Shown: one piece after another, positions 41,485 through 49,465 of the stretch
How the letters are laid out: each line of letters opens with the position of its first letter
Position numbering within the stretch: the first letter of the stretch is position 1
Assembly: GCA_045568115.1 (NCBI GenBank)
Contig: JBJLBO010000005.1
Location: 186,001 to 250,000 of the forward strand
Source: MGIIb-O1 sp002457595
GTDB lineage: Archaea > Thermoplasmatota > Poseidoniia > Poseidoniales > Thalassarchaeaceae
Direction of reading: 5' to 3'
DNA: 64,000 bases
The notes under the pieces: model-generated
Told to the model about the DNA's origin: nothing
Databases searched by the model: none
What the model saw: only the letters and a program-made list of their open reading frames with translations
Made by a program: the position numbers and the translations under genes

Positions 41485-43440
41485 ATGTCCATGATTGCAG
41501 TCGATGTTGGTGCTGAAGGCACCCACGAATACGCAACCGGTATTACCGCTGGCGAAGTCATCAAGAACGTCCATGGCAAGAAATCTGGAGCCGTGGCGGC
41601 CCTTGTCGATGGAGTTGAGCGTGACTTCTCTCATATTCTCGAATCAAATTGCTCCGTCGAGCCTATTCTTGGTGAATCCGAGGCTGGTCTCTACATTCTA
41701 CGCCACTCATGTGCTCATTTGCTTGCTCAGGCCGTCGTCGAGATGTTCCCTGATGCAAAACCAACTATAGGTCCACCAATTGATCACGGATTTTACTACG
41801 ATTTCCACATGAATCCTATCGGGGACGAAGAGTTGCGGGCTCTAGAGAAGAAAATGAATCAGCATATTCGTGCAAATCACGCAATGGTTCGTGAAGAGTA
41901 TGGGAATGATGAACTGCGTGAGATGTTCTCAGATAACAAATTCAAACTCGAAATAATGGATGACAAAATAGGCCATGATGTTGGCTCTTCTGCATATCGG
42001 CAGGGTGACTTCGTTGACCTATGCCGAGGCCCTCATGTCCCGAGTACTGCTCATCTAAGGTGGTTCAAACTGACTAGCACTAGCACAGCATACTGGAGAG
42101 CTGATAGTAAGAGAGAATCTCTAGTTCGCATCTATGGGATGTGCTATGCAACCAAGGACGGATTGAAAGAACGTCAGCGGCAAATCGAGGAAGCATCAAA
42201 GCGTGACCATAAGAAAATCGGCAAAGAGATGGAACTCTACATGATTGATGAGATGATTGGCAAGGGATTGCCAGTTTGGTTGCCAAATGGTGAAATTCTC
42301 AAGTCCGAAATAGAGCGCTTCGCAGTCGAGACAGAAGAAGCGTACGGATATGACCGAGTGACAACTCCAGTTTTAGCAAAGAAGCAGTTGTTCGAATGCT
42401 CAGGTCATCTGCCACATTACGCAGAAGGGATGTACCCCCCAATGGAGATGGATGATGGTACATATTACCTGAAAGCAATGAATTGCCCGATGCATCACTT
42501 GGTATTCCGAAATAAGAAGCGAAGTTACCGAGAACTGCCTATCCGCATCGCAGAGTACGGTACAGTATACCGCAACGAACTTTCAGGAACTCTAGCGGGT
42601 CTTCTTCGAGTTCGTATGTTATCAATGAATGATGCTCATATCTATTGCACTCTAGACCAGGTGGCCGAAGAAGTCCGTGCGAATGTACAGATGGTCAAGG
42701 ATTACTACGAGACTTTCGGATTCGATGACTATCACTTGCGCCTCTCACTTTGGGACTCTGAGAAAAATGACAAATACATTGATCAGCCTGAGAATTGGGA
42801 AGCAACTGAAAGTCACCTTCGCACGATTCTAGATGATATCGGCGTGCCATATGTCGAAGCAATCGGCGAGGCAGCTTTCTATGGACCTAAGATAGACATT
42901 CAATTCACAACAGCTCTTGGAAGAGAAGAATCGATGTCAACTATCCAACTTGATTTCGCCGCCAAAGATCGCTTCGATCTTTCCTACAAGGATGAGAATG
43001 GTGATGAAAATGGTGAGGTCTTCGTCATTCACCGTGCTCCTCTTTCAACCCACGAGAGATTTGTTGCTTTCCTAACTGAACAATGGATTGGAAATTTCCC
43101 TACTTGGCTTTCACCAGTTCAAGTACAGGTGATTACTATTTCAGAAAAGCAGAAGCAGTATGCTGTCGAAGTTGGTGATGCTCTGAAAGCAGCAGGAGTT
43201 AGGGTCAATATCGATGATTCAGATGCTACGATTGGTAAGAAAATCAGAATGCATCGCAAAATGAGACCGGCTTACATGCTGATTCTAGGTGAAGATGAAG
43301 CAGCTAATTCAACAGTATCAATTCGTGCTAGGAATGGAGACCAGTCAAATGGTGTCCCATTGGCTCAGTTCGTTGCAGATATCTTTGCTGAAATTACCAA
43401 CCGCGATAAGGTACTGACTTTGGTATCAGATTCGCGGTAA
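41485..43440 (+). CDS. thrS: Threonyl-tRNA synthetase, bacterial type
   Basis: A 651-residue class II synthetase that charges tRNA-Thr. The N-terminal ~65 residues form a TGS domain (TGITAGEVIKNV). The editing domain with HSCAHLLAQAV (HxxxH) and VDLCRGPHVPST follows, then the catalytic core with MNCPMHHLVF (zinc Cys/His) and YRNELSGTLAGLLRVRMLSMNDAH. The C-terminal anticodon-binding domain ends it. This layout is that of bacteria and eukaryotes; most archaeal ThrRS have a D-aminoacyl-deacylase-like editing domain instead. ATGs lie at 41485 and 41491. It is followed 9 nt later by trhO. Confidence 0.96.
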   Translation: MSMIAVDVGAEGTHEYATGITAGEVIKNVHGKKSGAVAALVDGVERDFSHILESNCSVEPILGESEAGLYILRHSCAHLLAQAVVEMFPDAKPTIGPPIDHGFYYDFHMNPIGDEELRALEKKMNQHIRANHAMVREEYGNDELREMFSDNKFKLEIMDDKIGHDVGSSAYRQGDFVDLCRGPHVPSTAHLRWFKLTSTSTAYWRADSKRESLVRIYGMCYATKDGLKERQRQIEEASKRDHKKIGKEMELYMIDEMIGKGLPVWLPNGEILKSEIERFAVETEEAYGYDRVTTPVLAKKQLFECSGHLPHYAEGMYPPMEMDDGTYYLKAMNCPMHHLVFRNKKRSYRELPIRIAEYGTVYRNELSGTLAGLLRVRMLSMNDAHIYCTLDQVAEEVRANVQMVKDYYETFGFDDYHLRLSLWDSEKNDKYIDQPENWEATESHLRTILDDIGVPYVEAIGEAAFYGPKIDIQFTTALGREESMSTIQLDFAAKDRFDLSYKDENGDENGEVFVIHRAPLSTHERFVAFLTEQWIGNFPTWLSPVQVQVITISEKQKQYAVEVGDALKAAGVRVNIDDSDATIGKKIRMHRKMRPAYMLILGEDEAANSTVSIRARNGDQSNGVPLAQFVADIFAEITNRDKVLTLVSDSR

Positions 43441-43449
43441 GGTGATTAT

Positions 43450-44304
43450 GTGAGTAATGGCGATTCAATAGTTAATATCGCCGGTTATCGATTTGTTAAC
43501 CTTGAAGACCGTGATGAATTGCGCCAACCGTTTCGAGATATAACAGTAAATTTGGGACTCAAGGGCACTATTTTACTCAGTCCTAATGGGATAAATTTCG
43601 TTCTCGCCGGAACTCAGAAAGCCATTGACAGTTATATTTCATATTTAGATAAAGACGAGCGCTTCGAGGATATTCCTATACATATTTCTTACACTGATTA
43701 CCAACCCTTCCGTCGAATGCTCGTTCGTCTAAAGAAAGAGATCATTTCACTGGGAATGGATGAAATTCGGCCGATCGAAAACAATAGTCAATTCATTGAG
43801 CCAATGGAGTTCAAGGAATGGTTAGACGAGGGGCGCGAAGTTATGATTCTTGACACTCGTAATGATTACGAATTACGGGTGGGAACATTTGAGAATGCTA
43901 TCGATCTTGATATCAAGTCATTTCGCCAATTTCCTGAAGCCATCAAGGATCTAGAACAGGATAAATCAACACCACTGGTTATGTTTTGTACCGGCGGTAT
44001 TCGATGTGAAAAAGCGAGCGTAGTGATGGAAAATCAAGGATGGGAGAATGTTTACCAAATCAAGGGTGGAATTCTAGGATATTTCAAGGAAACTGGCGGA
44101 GCTCATTGGGATGGTGATTGTTTTGTCTTTGACCAGCGGGTTTCAGTGGGTAAGGATCTAAATGAATCTGGACACGAGATGTGCTTTGCCTGCCGCGAAC
44201 CTTTGACTGAGAAGGAAATGCAATCTGAACAATTTGTCATTGAGGAATACTGTCCATATTGCTATGAAAAGAATGGACCTGAACTAATCGCTGCCGGCAA
44301 TTAG
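43450..44304 (+). CDS. trhO: tRNA uridine hydroxylase TrhO (YceA/UPF0176, rhodanese-like)
   Basis: A 284-residue protein. The N-terminal domain (GTILLSPNGINFVLAG) precedes a rhodanese domain with active-site Cys C180 in MFCTGGIRCEKAS and the segment VYQIKGGILGYFKETGG. Two CxxC pairs follow (MCFACRE and CPYCYEK), as in YceA. Bacterial TrhO makes 5-hydroxyuridine at tRNA position 34. It starts at GTG with GGTGATT upstream, 9 nt after thrS, so it is probably co-transcribed with a tRNA-charging gene, which fits a tRNA-modification role. Confidence 0.9.
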   Translation: MSNGDSIVNIAGYRFVNLEDRDELRQPFRDITVNLGLKGTILLSPNGINFVLAGTQKAIDSYISYLDKDERFEDIPIHISYTDYQPFRRMLVRLKKEIISLGMDEIRPIENNSQFIEPMEFKEWLDEGREVMILDTRNDYELRVGTFENAIDLDIKSFRQFPEAIKDLEQDKSTPLVMFCTGGIRCEKASVVMENQGWENVYQIKGGILGYFKETGGAHWDGDCFVFDQRVSVGKDLNESGHEMCFACREPLTEKEMQSEQFVIEEYCPYCYEKNGPELIAAGN

Positions 44305-44333
44305 TCAAAGACCTCGGACACATTCCATCAATC

Positions 44334-45647
44334 ATGGCAGGCTCTCCGCAATGGTCCGAGCAGGTCTTGGCAGAGCATTACCAAAGTACTTCTGAAGTCG
44401 ATCTAGATTGGTTGAATAAGCCTTCAAGACACCAGTTTCGATGGCGTTCATTGAAGGGACCTTGGATCACAAGTCGGCGACGAATCTCGTCAGTAAAATC
44501 TCTGATTAAGGATTTTCAGGGAGTAATGCCAATCGATGTCTATGTCTCCACATCCTCTTGGCTTGACCCCGTAAATCTACCACGCCTGAAAGATATTAGT
44601 CGCCCAGCCCCAATATTACTCGACCACATAGTTGTCTTCGACATCGACATGCGTCCTTTCTGTAAAAAAAGACTAGAGCAGGCGCGTTTAGCAACCCTCG
44701 AACTTAGAGATTGGTTGCTAGAAAATACAGAATTGGAAATACAACATATCTCCTTTTCCGGCAGTAAAGGCTTCCACATCATCGCTCACGACCCTGATCG
44801 TAGCGCCTTTGCAGAACCAGACCCTGTGGTGCGTGAGGAAGCAGTTCGCAAGCAGCGGAAGGATTTACTGAATCAAGTAATTGAGGCAGGTCACCCTGTT
44901 GACCCAGTTGTCACTGCAGATACTCGTAGAATAATCAGAGTCCCTGGTACACTTCACGGCTCTACTGGCTGGCAATGCACGATAATGCAAAACGATTGGA
45001 TAGAAAATCCAGTTGCAGAATGGATTGACTCAATTCCTCGTCATTCATTAGCAGTCAAGATGCCGGTAAGACCACCAATTTCCTTACCAAGTATCGCATG
45101 GCCAAAATTTGCTAAGAAGCCTACAAAGAAGCAATTAGAACAAGGCCCTGAATATACTAGTTTAGAGGTTAGTAGTCATGTTTCGGGGACTAAAGATCGC
45201 TCGGCAATCGTAGTTTGGTTACCTCAAAAGTGGGGGGAGATTAAGCAAGCAGTCGAGAATGCTCAAGCAATCTTCGATTCAATAGATATCGGTCCTGTAG
45301 CTTATCTTAGTGACGGTCAAAGAGCACTTGCAATAATACCTCGTGCGATTCCGCGTGATTTCCTACTTAGCCGATTGCCTAGAGTTGGTTTGGGCCAATT
45401 TGCTCATGATTTACGACGATTTGACCACGCATGGGTGAGAATTACTGGTCGCATGACTGAGGATGAATGGATTGGTGAAGTTGAACCAATAACGGTTCTA
45501 GGATATGAAGCAAGTGAAAGGTGCACTCACCCTTGGTCTGCCCCTCATCTAGAACTCTGTTCTCGCTTAGGGCTACCAATTAGGGAAGGGAATGGAGATA
45601 TTGCAGGCAGTCCAGAAGCATCTATGAGAATTGCAATTCGAAATTAA
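44334..45647 (+). CDS. priS: DNA primase small (catalytic) subunit
   Basis: A 437-residue archaeal/eukaryotic primase. The catalytic aspartates appear in VVFDIDM (D103, D105); SGSKGFH (142-148) is the S-G-x-x-G-x-H nucleotide-binding motif; TADTRRIIRVPGTLHG near 194-209 holds the third Asp (D196) and basic residues. It synthesises RNA primers with PriL, which is not in this window. It is longer than many archaeal PriS (about 330-400), with ~200 residues after the catalytic core. It follows trhO by 29 nt on the same strand. Confidence 0.88.
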   Translation: MAGSPQWSEQVLAEHYQSTSEVDLDWLNKPSRHQFRWRSLKGPWITSRRRISSVKSLIKDFQGVMPIDVYVSTSSWLDPVNLPRLKDISRPAPILLDHIVVFDIDMRPFCKKRLEQARLATLELRDWLLENTELEIQHISFSGSKGFHIIAHDPDRSAFAEPDPVVREEAVRKQRKDLLNQVIEAGHPVDPVVTADTRRIIRVPGTLHGSTGWQCTIMQNDWIENPVAEWIDSIPRHSLAVKMPVRPPISLPSIAWPKFAKKPTKKQLEQGPEYTSLEVSSHVSGTKDRSAIVVWLPQKWGEIKQAVENAQAIFDSIDIGPVAYLSDGQRALAIIPRAIPRDFLLSRLPRVGLGQFAHDLRRFDHAWVRITGRMTEDEWIGEVEPITVLGYEASERCTHPWSAPHLELCSRLGLPIREGNGDIAGSPEASMRIAIRN

Positions 45648-45750
45648 TCATTAATTGCTAATATTGGGAGAAAAATCCTCAATCCGGCATTTAGTTTATC
45701 GACTGAGGGGGTAACCCCACATTGTCCCGAAGAAGGAGCCTGAGAGGGCA

Positions 45751-45834
45751 ATGACTGCAGATGCTAGCATCAATCAGGGTACTTCATCGACCGCGGCGCC
45801 GGGACAGCGCCGCGGTCATTCTAAGGCGTGGTAA
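45751..45834 (+). CDS. Possible 27-residue peptide with an internal GC hairpin
   Basis: ATG at 45751, preceded by AGAGGG, opens a 27-codon frame ending at TAA 45832-45834. The stop overlaps the GTG start of the next gene (45828), suggesting translational coupling. The peptide ends GQRRGHSKAW. Inside it, GACCGCGGCGC and GCGCCGCGGTC (45789-45799, 45807-45817) form a perfect 11-bp stem with a 7-nt loop. It may be a small leader peptide, or the hairpin alone may be the functional element and the frame incidental. Confidence 0.35.
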   Translation: MTADASINQGTSSTAAPGQRRGHSKAW

Positions 45835-46601
45835 CTTTGTCGGCCGGATTTGAAATTGTTATCGCCATTATTTTTCTGTTTTTTAGTGGGATTTGGGCAG
45901 CAATCAAGGCTATCGACGAGCAAACCGATAACAAAATAGTATTCTTTGTCCCAGCAGCAATACTAGCACTCTTCATAATGTCAGGAATCGGTGACGGTTT
46001 TGCTTTCATGGCCTGTCTTTTTACCTTTGGACCGATTGTAGCGATGCTGGTGTATGTTGGCTTTCAGCAAGGTAAGGTGCCACAGACTAAGAGTAATTTC
46101 ACTAAATCCTATCATAATCCCCGACCTCGGAAACTACGAGATTTGAACCGAGAACTAGCTCCCAGTTACATCCGCGCCTATGACAGACTGATTGGATACT
46201 TACAAGCCAGCGGCGGAAAAATTCAATCCAGGGAAGATGGAAATCGTAGATTAAAAGAAGAAGGAATCGAGAACCGATTTTTATCTAGTCCTTATGTAAT
46301 CAAGGCGCTAAATCTTCAACCAATAGAAACTGCAAAGGAACAAAATGCTGAAACGCCTGAACCCGAAGAGAAATGGTGGGAAGAAGACACTGATGAACCT
46401 GAAACTCAAATTCTTGATCCAGGAGGCAAAGAAATATCTCCAGCAGCAGTCACAGCACCTGCTTCATCTTCTTCAGAAATGTGTGGCCATTCTGGTTGTT
46501 CAAACTCCGTTAATGCCTTTGATTTCCGCTGTTTTACCTGTAGGGAGCGCTTCTGCAAAACACATGGTGGTTCGAGCGTTGATTGTGCTGGCTGTTCATA
46601 A
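45828..46601 (+). CDS. Membrane protein with C-terminal AN1-like zinc finger
   Basis: A 257-residue protein from GTG. Two or three hydrophobic helices at the N-terminus (FEIVIAIIFLFFSGIWAAI, IVFFVPAAILALFIM, FMACLFTFGPIVAMLVYVGF) are followed by a hydrophilic, helical middle part and an acidic linker. The last ~35 residues read CGHSGCSNSVNAFDFRC-x2-C-x4-FC-x2-H...C-x2-C, resembling the AN1 zinc finger of eukaryotic stress and ubiquitin-linked proteins. Function is unknown. It ends one base before the convergent helicase gene. Confidence 0.65.
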   Translation: MVTLSAGFEIVIAIIFLFFSGIWAAIKAIDEQTDNKIVFFVPAAILALFIMSGIGDGFAFMACLFTFGPIVAMLVYVGFQQGKVPQTKSNFTKSYHNPRPRKLRDLNRELAPSYIRAYDRLIGYLQASGGKIQSREDGNRRLKEEGIENRFLSSPYVIKALNLQPIETAKEQNAETPEPEEKWWEEDTDEPETQILDPGGKEISPAAVTAPASSSSEMCGHSGCSNSVNAFDFRCFTCRERFCKTHGGSSVDCAGCS

Positions 46602-49406
46602 TCAAGTGAATACACTCTTCTTGTGGAACGAACCTCGGGGTGTCAATCCTGATTGTATTACCATCTGAACTTCCTTTCTTCCAGACTCGCTATGTCCGTA
46701 GACTATTACTCCTGGTCCAACATGTAAATTCCAGTTATTCTCGAAAATTATTGCCGTTTCTTTCTTCTTGGCTAGAACTTTTGGAACGGTATGGAACATA
46801 CAGATTGTATTCTTTTTACGACGGAAATACTTGCCTACGACCTCTGGTAGTAAATTACTCAACCATGTATTTGAGATGATTCTAGCTTGTCTAGAAATCA
46901 TGTATCTTGGATTTTCTATTGGCCCTAGTACCTGCTGCATTGCTTCAGCAAATATCTTCGAATCTTCGTCACTAGCATCTTCAAGGAAAGTGCGCATCCA
47001 ACCACCTCCGCGGTCTCCTCCTGAAACTTTTACTGATTGACTGACCATTGCTGTTTGTTTGAGAGATTGAGCAACCGCGGCAGCAATTCCTAGAACTAAT
47101 GTTTCCTCATTCCATTTTACATTAGGATAGGACACTCGTCCTCTGAATGGGTCATTCAAGATAGGAGCCCCCTCTGCAAATCCTTCTTCCATTTTCAATT
47201 CAAATGCCTCGCGAGGAGTTGCATTGAATGGCTCTCCAATTCTCCATAACTCACGAGTTCGAGGACGATTTCTAGCACGCATAATCATTTCTTCATTGAT
47301 CACGTGGATCGTTTCAGAAATTACTTCCGGGCCATCTTCAGTAAATCCTGGATGTACATGTCCTACTCCTTTCTCTATGGCCCCGTCATCACAAACACCG
47401 TAGAGTCTTGAGTGCTTACGTTTGAATCGATTATAGTCATCAAATCCTTTCGAGAATTCTTCTGCCAGACAGACAATGTCCCAGTTGTTTGAAACCTTCT
47501 CAGGCCAATGTTTGTCGAGCCTGAAAGAGCGTCCTCTAAGTTGATTGATACTCATACTAGTGGTCACCGTAGTTAGGTCAACAAGGACGTTGATTCTACT
47601 TGCATCCCAACCTTCACCCAACAGACCACGAGTTCCGACAAGGCACTTCGTCACACCTTCTTGGAAGAGTTCGGTAATCATCTCTGTGTAATATCTAGGT
47701 AACCAATCAGGACCTCTTCCACGAATTTCAAAGAATCCATCTCTCGGAGTTGATTCTAATTTGATATTAAGTTCTTTTTCAGATATCCAAGCTTCAAATC
47801 TCGGCATAATTCGCTCAAGCAGATCATCATCAACTAGAACAGTAGAACCAGTCATCAATACAGGATCAAGTCTGTCCGTTGCCTCCACTTCAATTAGAGA
47901 GCGATAAACTGCAATCGCTCCACCCGCTTCACTATCTAGAACTCCTTCGACTAATGTTGTAGCCGAACTCTTCTCAAAGTCAGTAACCACCACAGCTCTG
48001 ATATCAGGCCCTAGTGCCTGCATTTCAGCAGTTAGAACATCACGTACTGCGTCGTACTTAGCCGAAGCATATGCCAAGACTCTAGTCACCGGAGATGCAC
48101 AAGGTCTAGTTCCAGTTTCAGTAACTTGAACCCCGAATAATCGAAGTCTCTGTTTTGCTTCTTCGGCTAATTCGTGATCTTTAGTACTTTCAGAGCGCAT
48201 CAATCCGTGTCGAATATAGCGGTCAAGCAAGGGCATCAGAAGCATATTTCCAGTTAGCCCCATGTCTATGAGTTGAGGCCCTGGTTTAGGAACTCCTCTA
48301 GGGAGGGCAAGACCCCTTTCGGCTAGGTATAACCGTCCATAGTCAGCCAAGGTCGAGTCTCTTTTCTGGAAACTAATCCAATCTTTGGCAGGACCGCTTG
48401 GTAGGCTTAGGTTACCCAATACATCGGTTAGCCAACTGTTGAGCCCAGGGACTCTTTCCAAATCTCCATCTCCTGGGCCAATTGCTAACTCCTCGATTAG
48501 TGAAGTGAATTGCTTGTCAACATTAGCGATATATTCCAATTCTTTGGAGTCGGGGCGAACGAAATATGCAAGGTCTTGATATGGAGATAAGTTTGAATCT
48601 CTAACAAGAGCAGGTACTGGAACCTCATAATCTACATCTCCAAAGAATTCCATATATCTAGCAGCAGACAATTTGTCAGCAGATTCAATGTCTGGTGGAG
48701 TTGCAGTAAGTCCTAGTACCACTGGATTACCAAATAATTCTCTGACTTCTGTTAGAACAGCACCCCAGTGGTCCAGTAGATGATGACATTCGTCAAGAAT
48801 AATCATTCCAATTCCGACTTCTGCCAGACTTTCGAGATTTTTTCTAGCCGAATCATGTAAAATCCAAAGCGCATTGCCATGCGCAACTAAATCGTCACGA
48901 ACCTTTTTGCGATAGAATCCCAATCTTTGTTTGTAATAGTCAGGATTTTTATCTCGTAAATCTAGAATCCATGCCCTAGCAGTCTCTTCATCGACGGCTT
49001 CTCCTGATTCAATTAATCCATTAACCCAAATTTCCATAGCTGAACCATCTAGGTTTTCATCACCTGATTTGGGCATAGTAACTGCTTGATAAGTCAAAGA
49101 AGTCAGGATTCCTGGATTTTTTCCGTCCGTTCCAATATTTTCTTCTTGGCCATCTAGATTGAATAATTCCTTAGCACGAGCAATCCATTGCGCTTGAATT
49201 GCCGAATTTGGGCTCAATACGAGTGTAGGAAGGCGAACTAGATCAGACCACACATATAGTCCGAGAACGGTTTTTCCAGAACCAGGAGGTGCAACGATGA
49301 GGAGTTCTTTTTCTCCACTTTCCAGTTGCTTGTGTATAATTGAAGAGGATGCAACCTGTGAGGGACGCAACTTTCCCGAAAAGCCGATGTTGCCGAAGTC
49401 GGACAT
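46602..49406 (-). CDS. Large SF2 helicase (DECH-box, XPB/SSL2-like core)
   Basis: About 934 residues from the ATG at 49406. Motifs of superfamily 2 are clear: Walker A APPGSGKT at about 40, ILDECHHLLDHW (DECH), LGLTATPP (motif III) and SINQLRGRSFRLD (motif VI, QxRGRxxR). A ~150-residue insertion separates motifs I and II, and a C-terminal domain of about 250 residues has no recognised family. The core resembles COG1061 helicases (XPB, restriction-enzyme R subunits), but no methylase or nuclease partner is nearby. It may act in repair, transcription or DNA remodelling. Confidence 0.8.
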   Translation of the reverse strand: MSDFGNIGFSGKLRPSQVASSSIIHKQLESGEKELLIVAPPGSGKTVLGLYVWSDLVRLPTLVLSPNSAIQAQWIARAKELFNLDGQEENIGTDGKNPGILTSLTYQAVTMPKSGDENLDGSAMEIWVNGLIESGEAVDEETARAWILDLRDKNPDYYKQRLGFYRKKVRDDLVAHGNALWILHDSARKNLESLAEVGIGMIILDECHHLLDHWGAVLTEVRELFGNPVVLGLTATPPDIESADKLSAARYMEFFGDVDYEVPVPALVRDSNLSPYQDLAYFVRPDSKELEYIANVDKQFTSLIEELAIGPGDGDLERVPGLNSWLTDVLGNLSLPSGPAKDWISFQKRDSTLADYGRLYLAERGLALPRGVPKPGPQLIDMGLTGNMLLMPLLDRYIRHGLMRSESTKDHELAEEAKQRLRLFGVQVTETGTRPCASPVTRVLAYASAKYDAVRDVLTAEMQALGPDIRAVVVTDFEKSSATTLVEGVLDSEAGGAIAVYRSLIEVEATDRLDPVLMTGSTVLVDDDLLERIMPRFEAWISEKELNIKLESTPRDGFFEIRGRGPDWLPRYYTEMITELFQEGVTKCLVGTRGLLGEGWDASRINVLVDLTTVTTSMSINQLRGRSFRLDKHWPEKVSNNWDIVCLAEEFSKGFDDYNRFKRKHSRLYGVCDDGAIEKGVGHVHPGFTEDGPEVISETIHVINEEMIMRARNRPRTRELWRIGEPFNATPREAFELKMEEGFAEGAPILNDPFRGRVSYPNVKWNEETLVLGIAAAVAQSLKQTAMVSQSVKVSGGDRGGGWMRTFLEDASDEDSKIFAEAMQQVLGPIENPRYMISRQARIISNTWLSNLLPEVVGKYFRRKKNTICMFHTVPKVLAKKKETAIIFENNWNLHVGPGVIVYGHSESGRKEVQMVIQSGLTPRGSFHKKSVFT

Positions 49407-49465
49407 AATTACAACCACAGATGAGAGGTAGGGTATTTGCGGTTTGTGCCGTCATACACTTAGAA

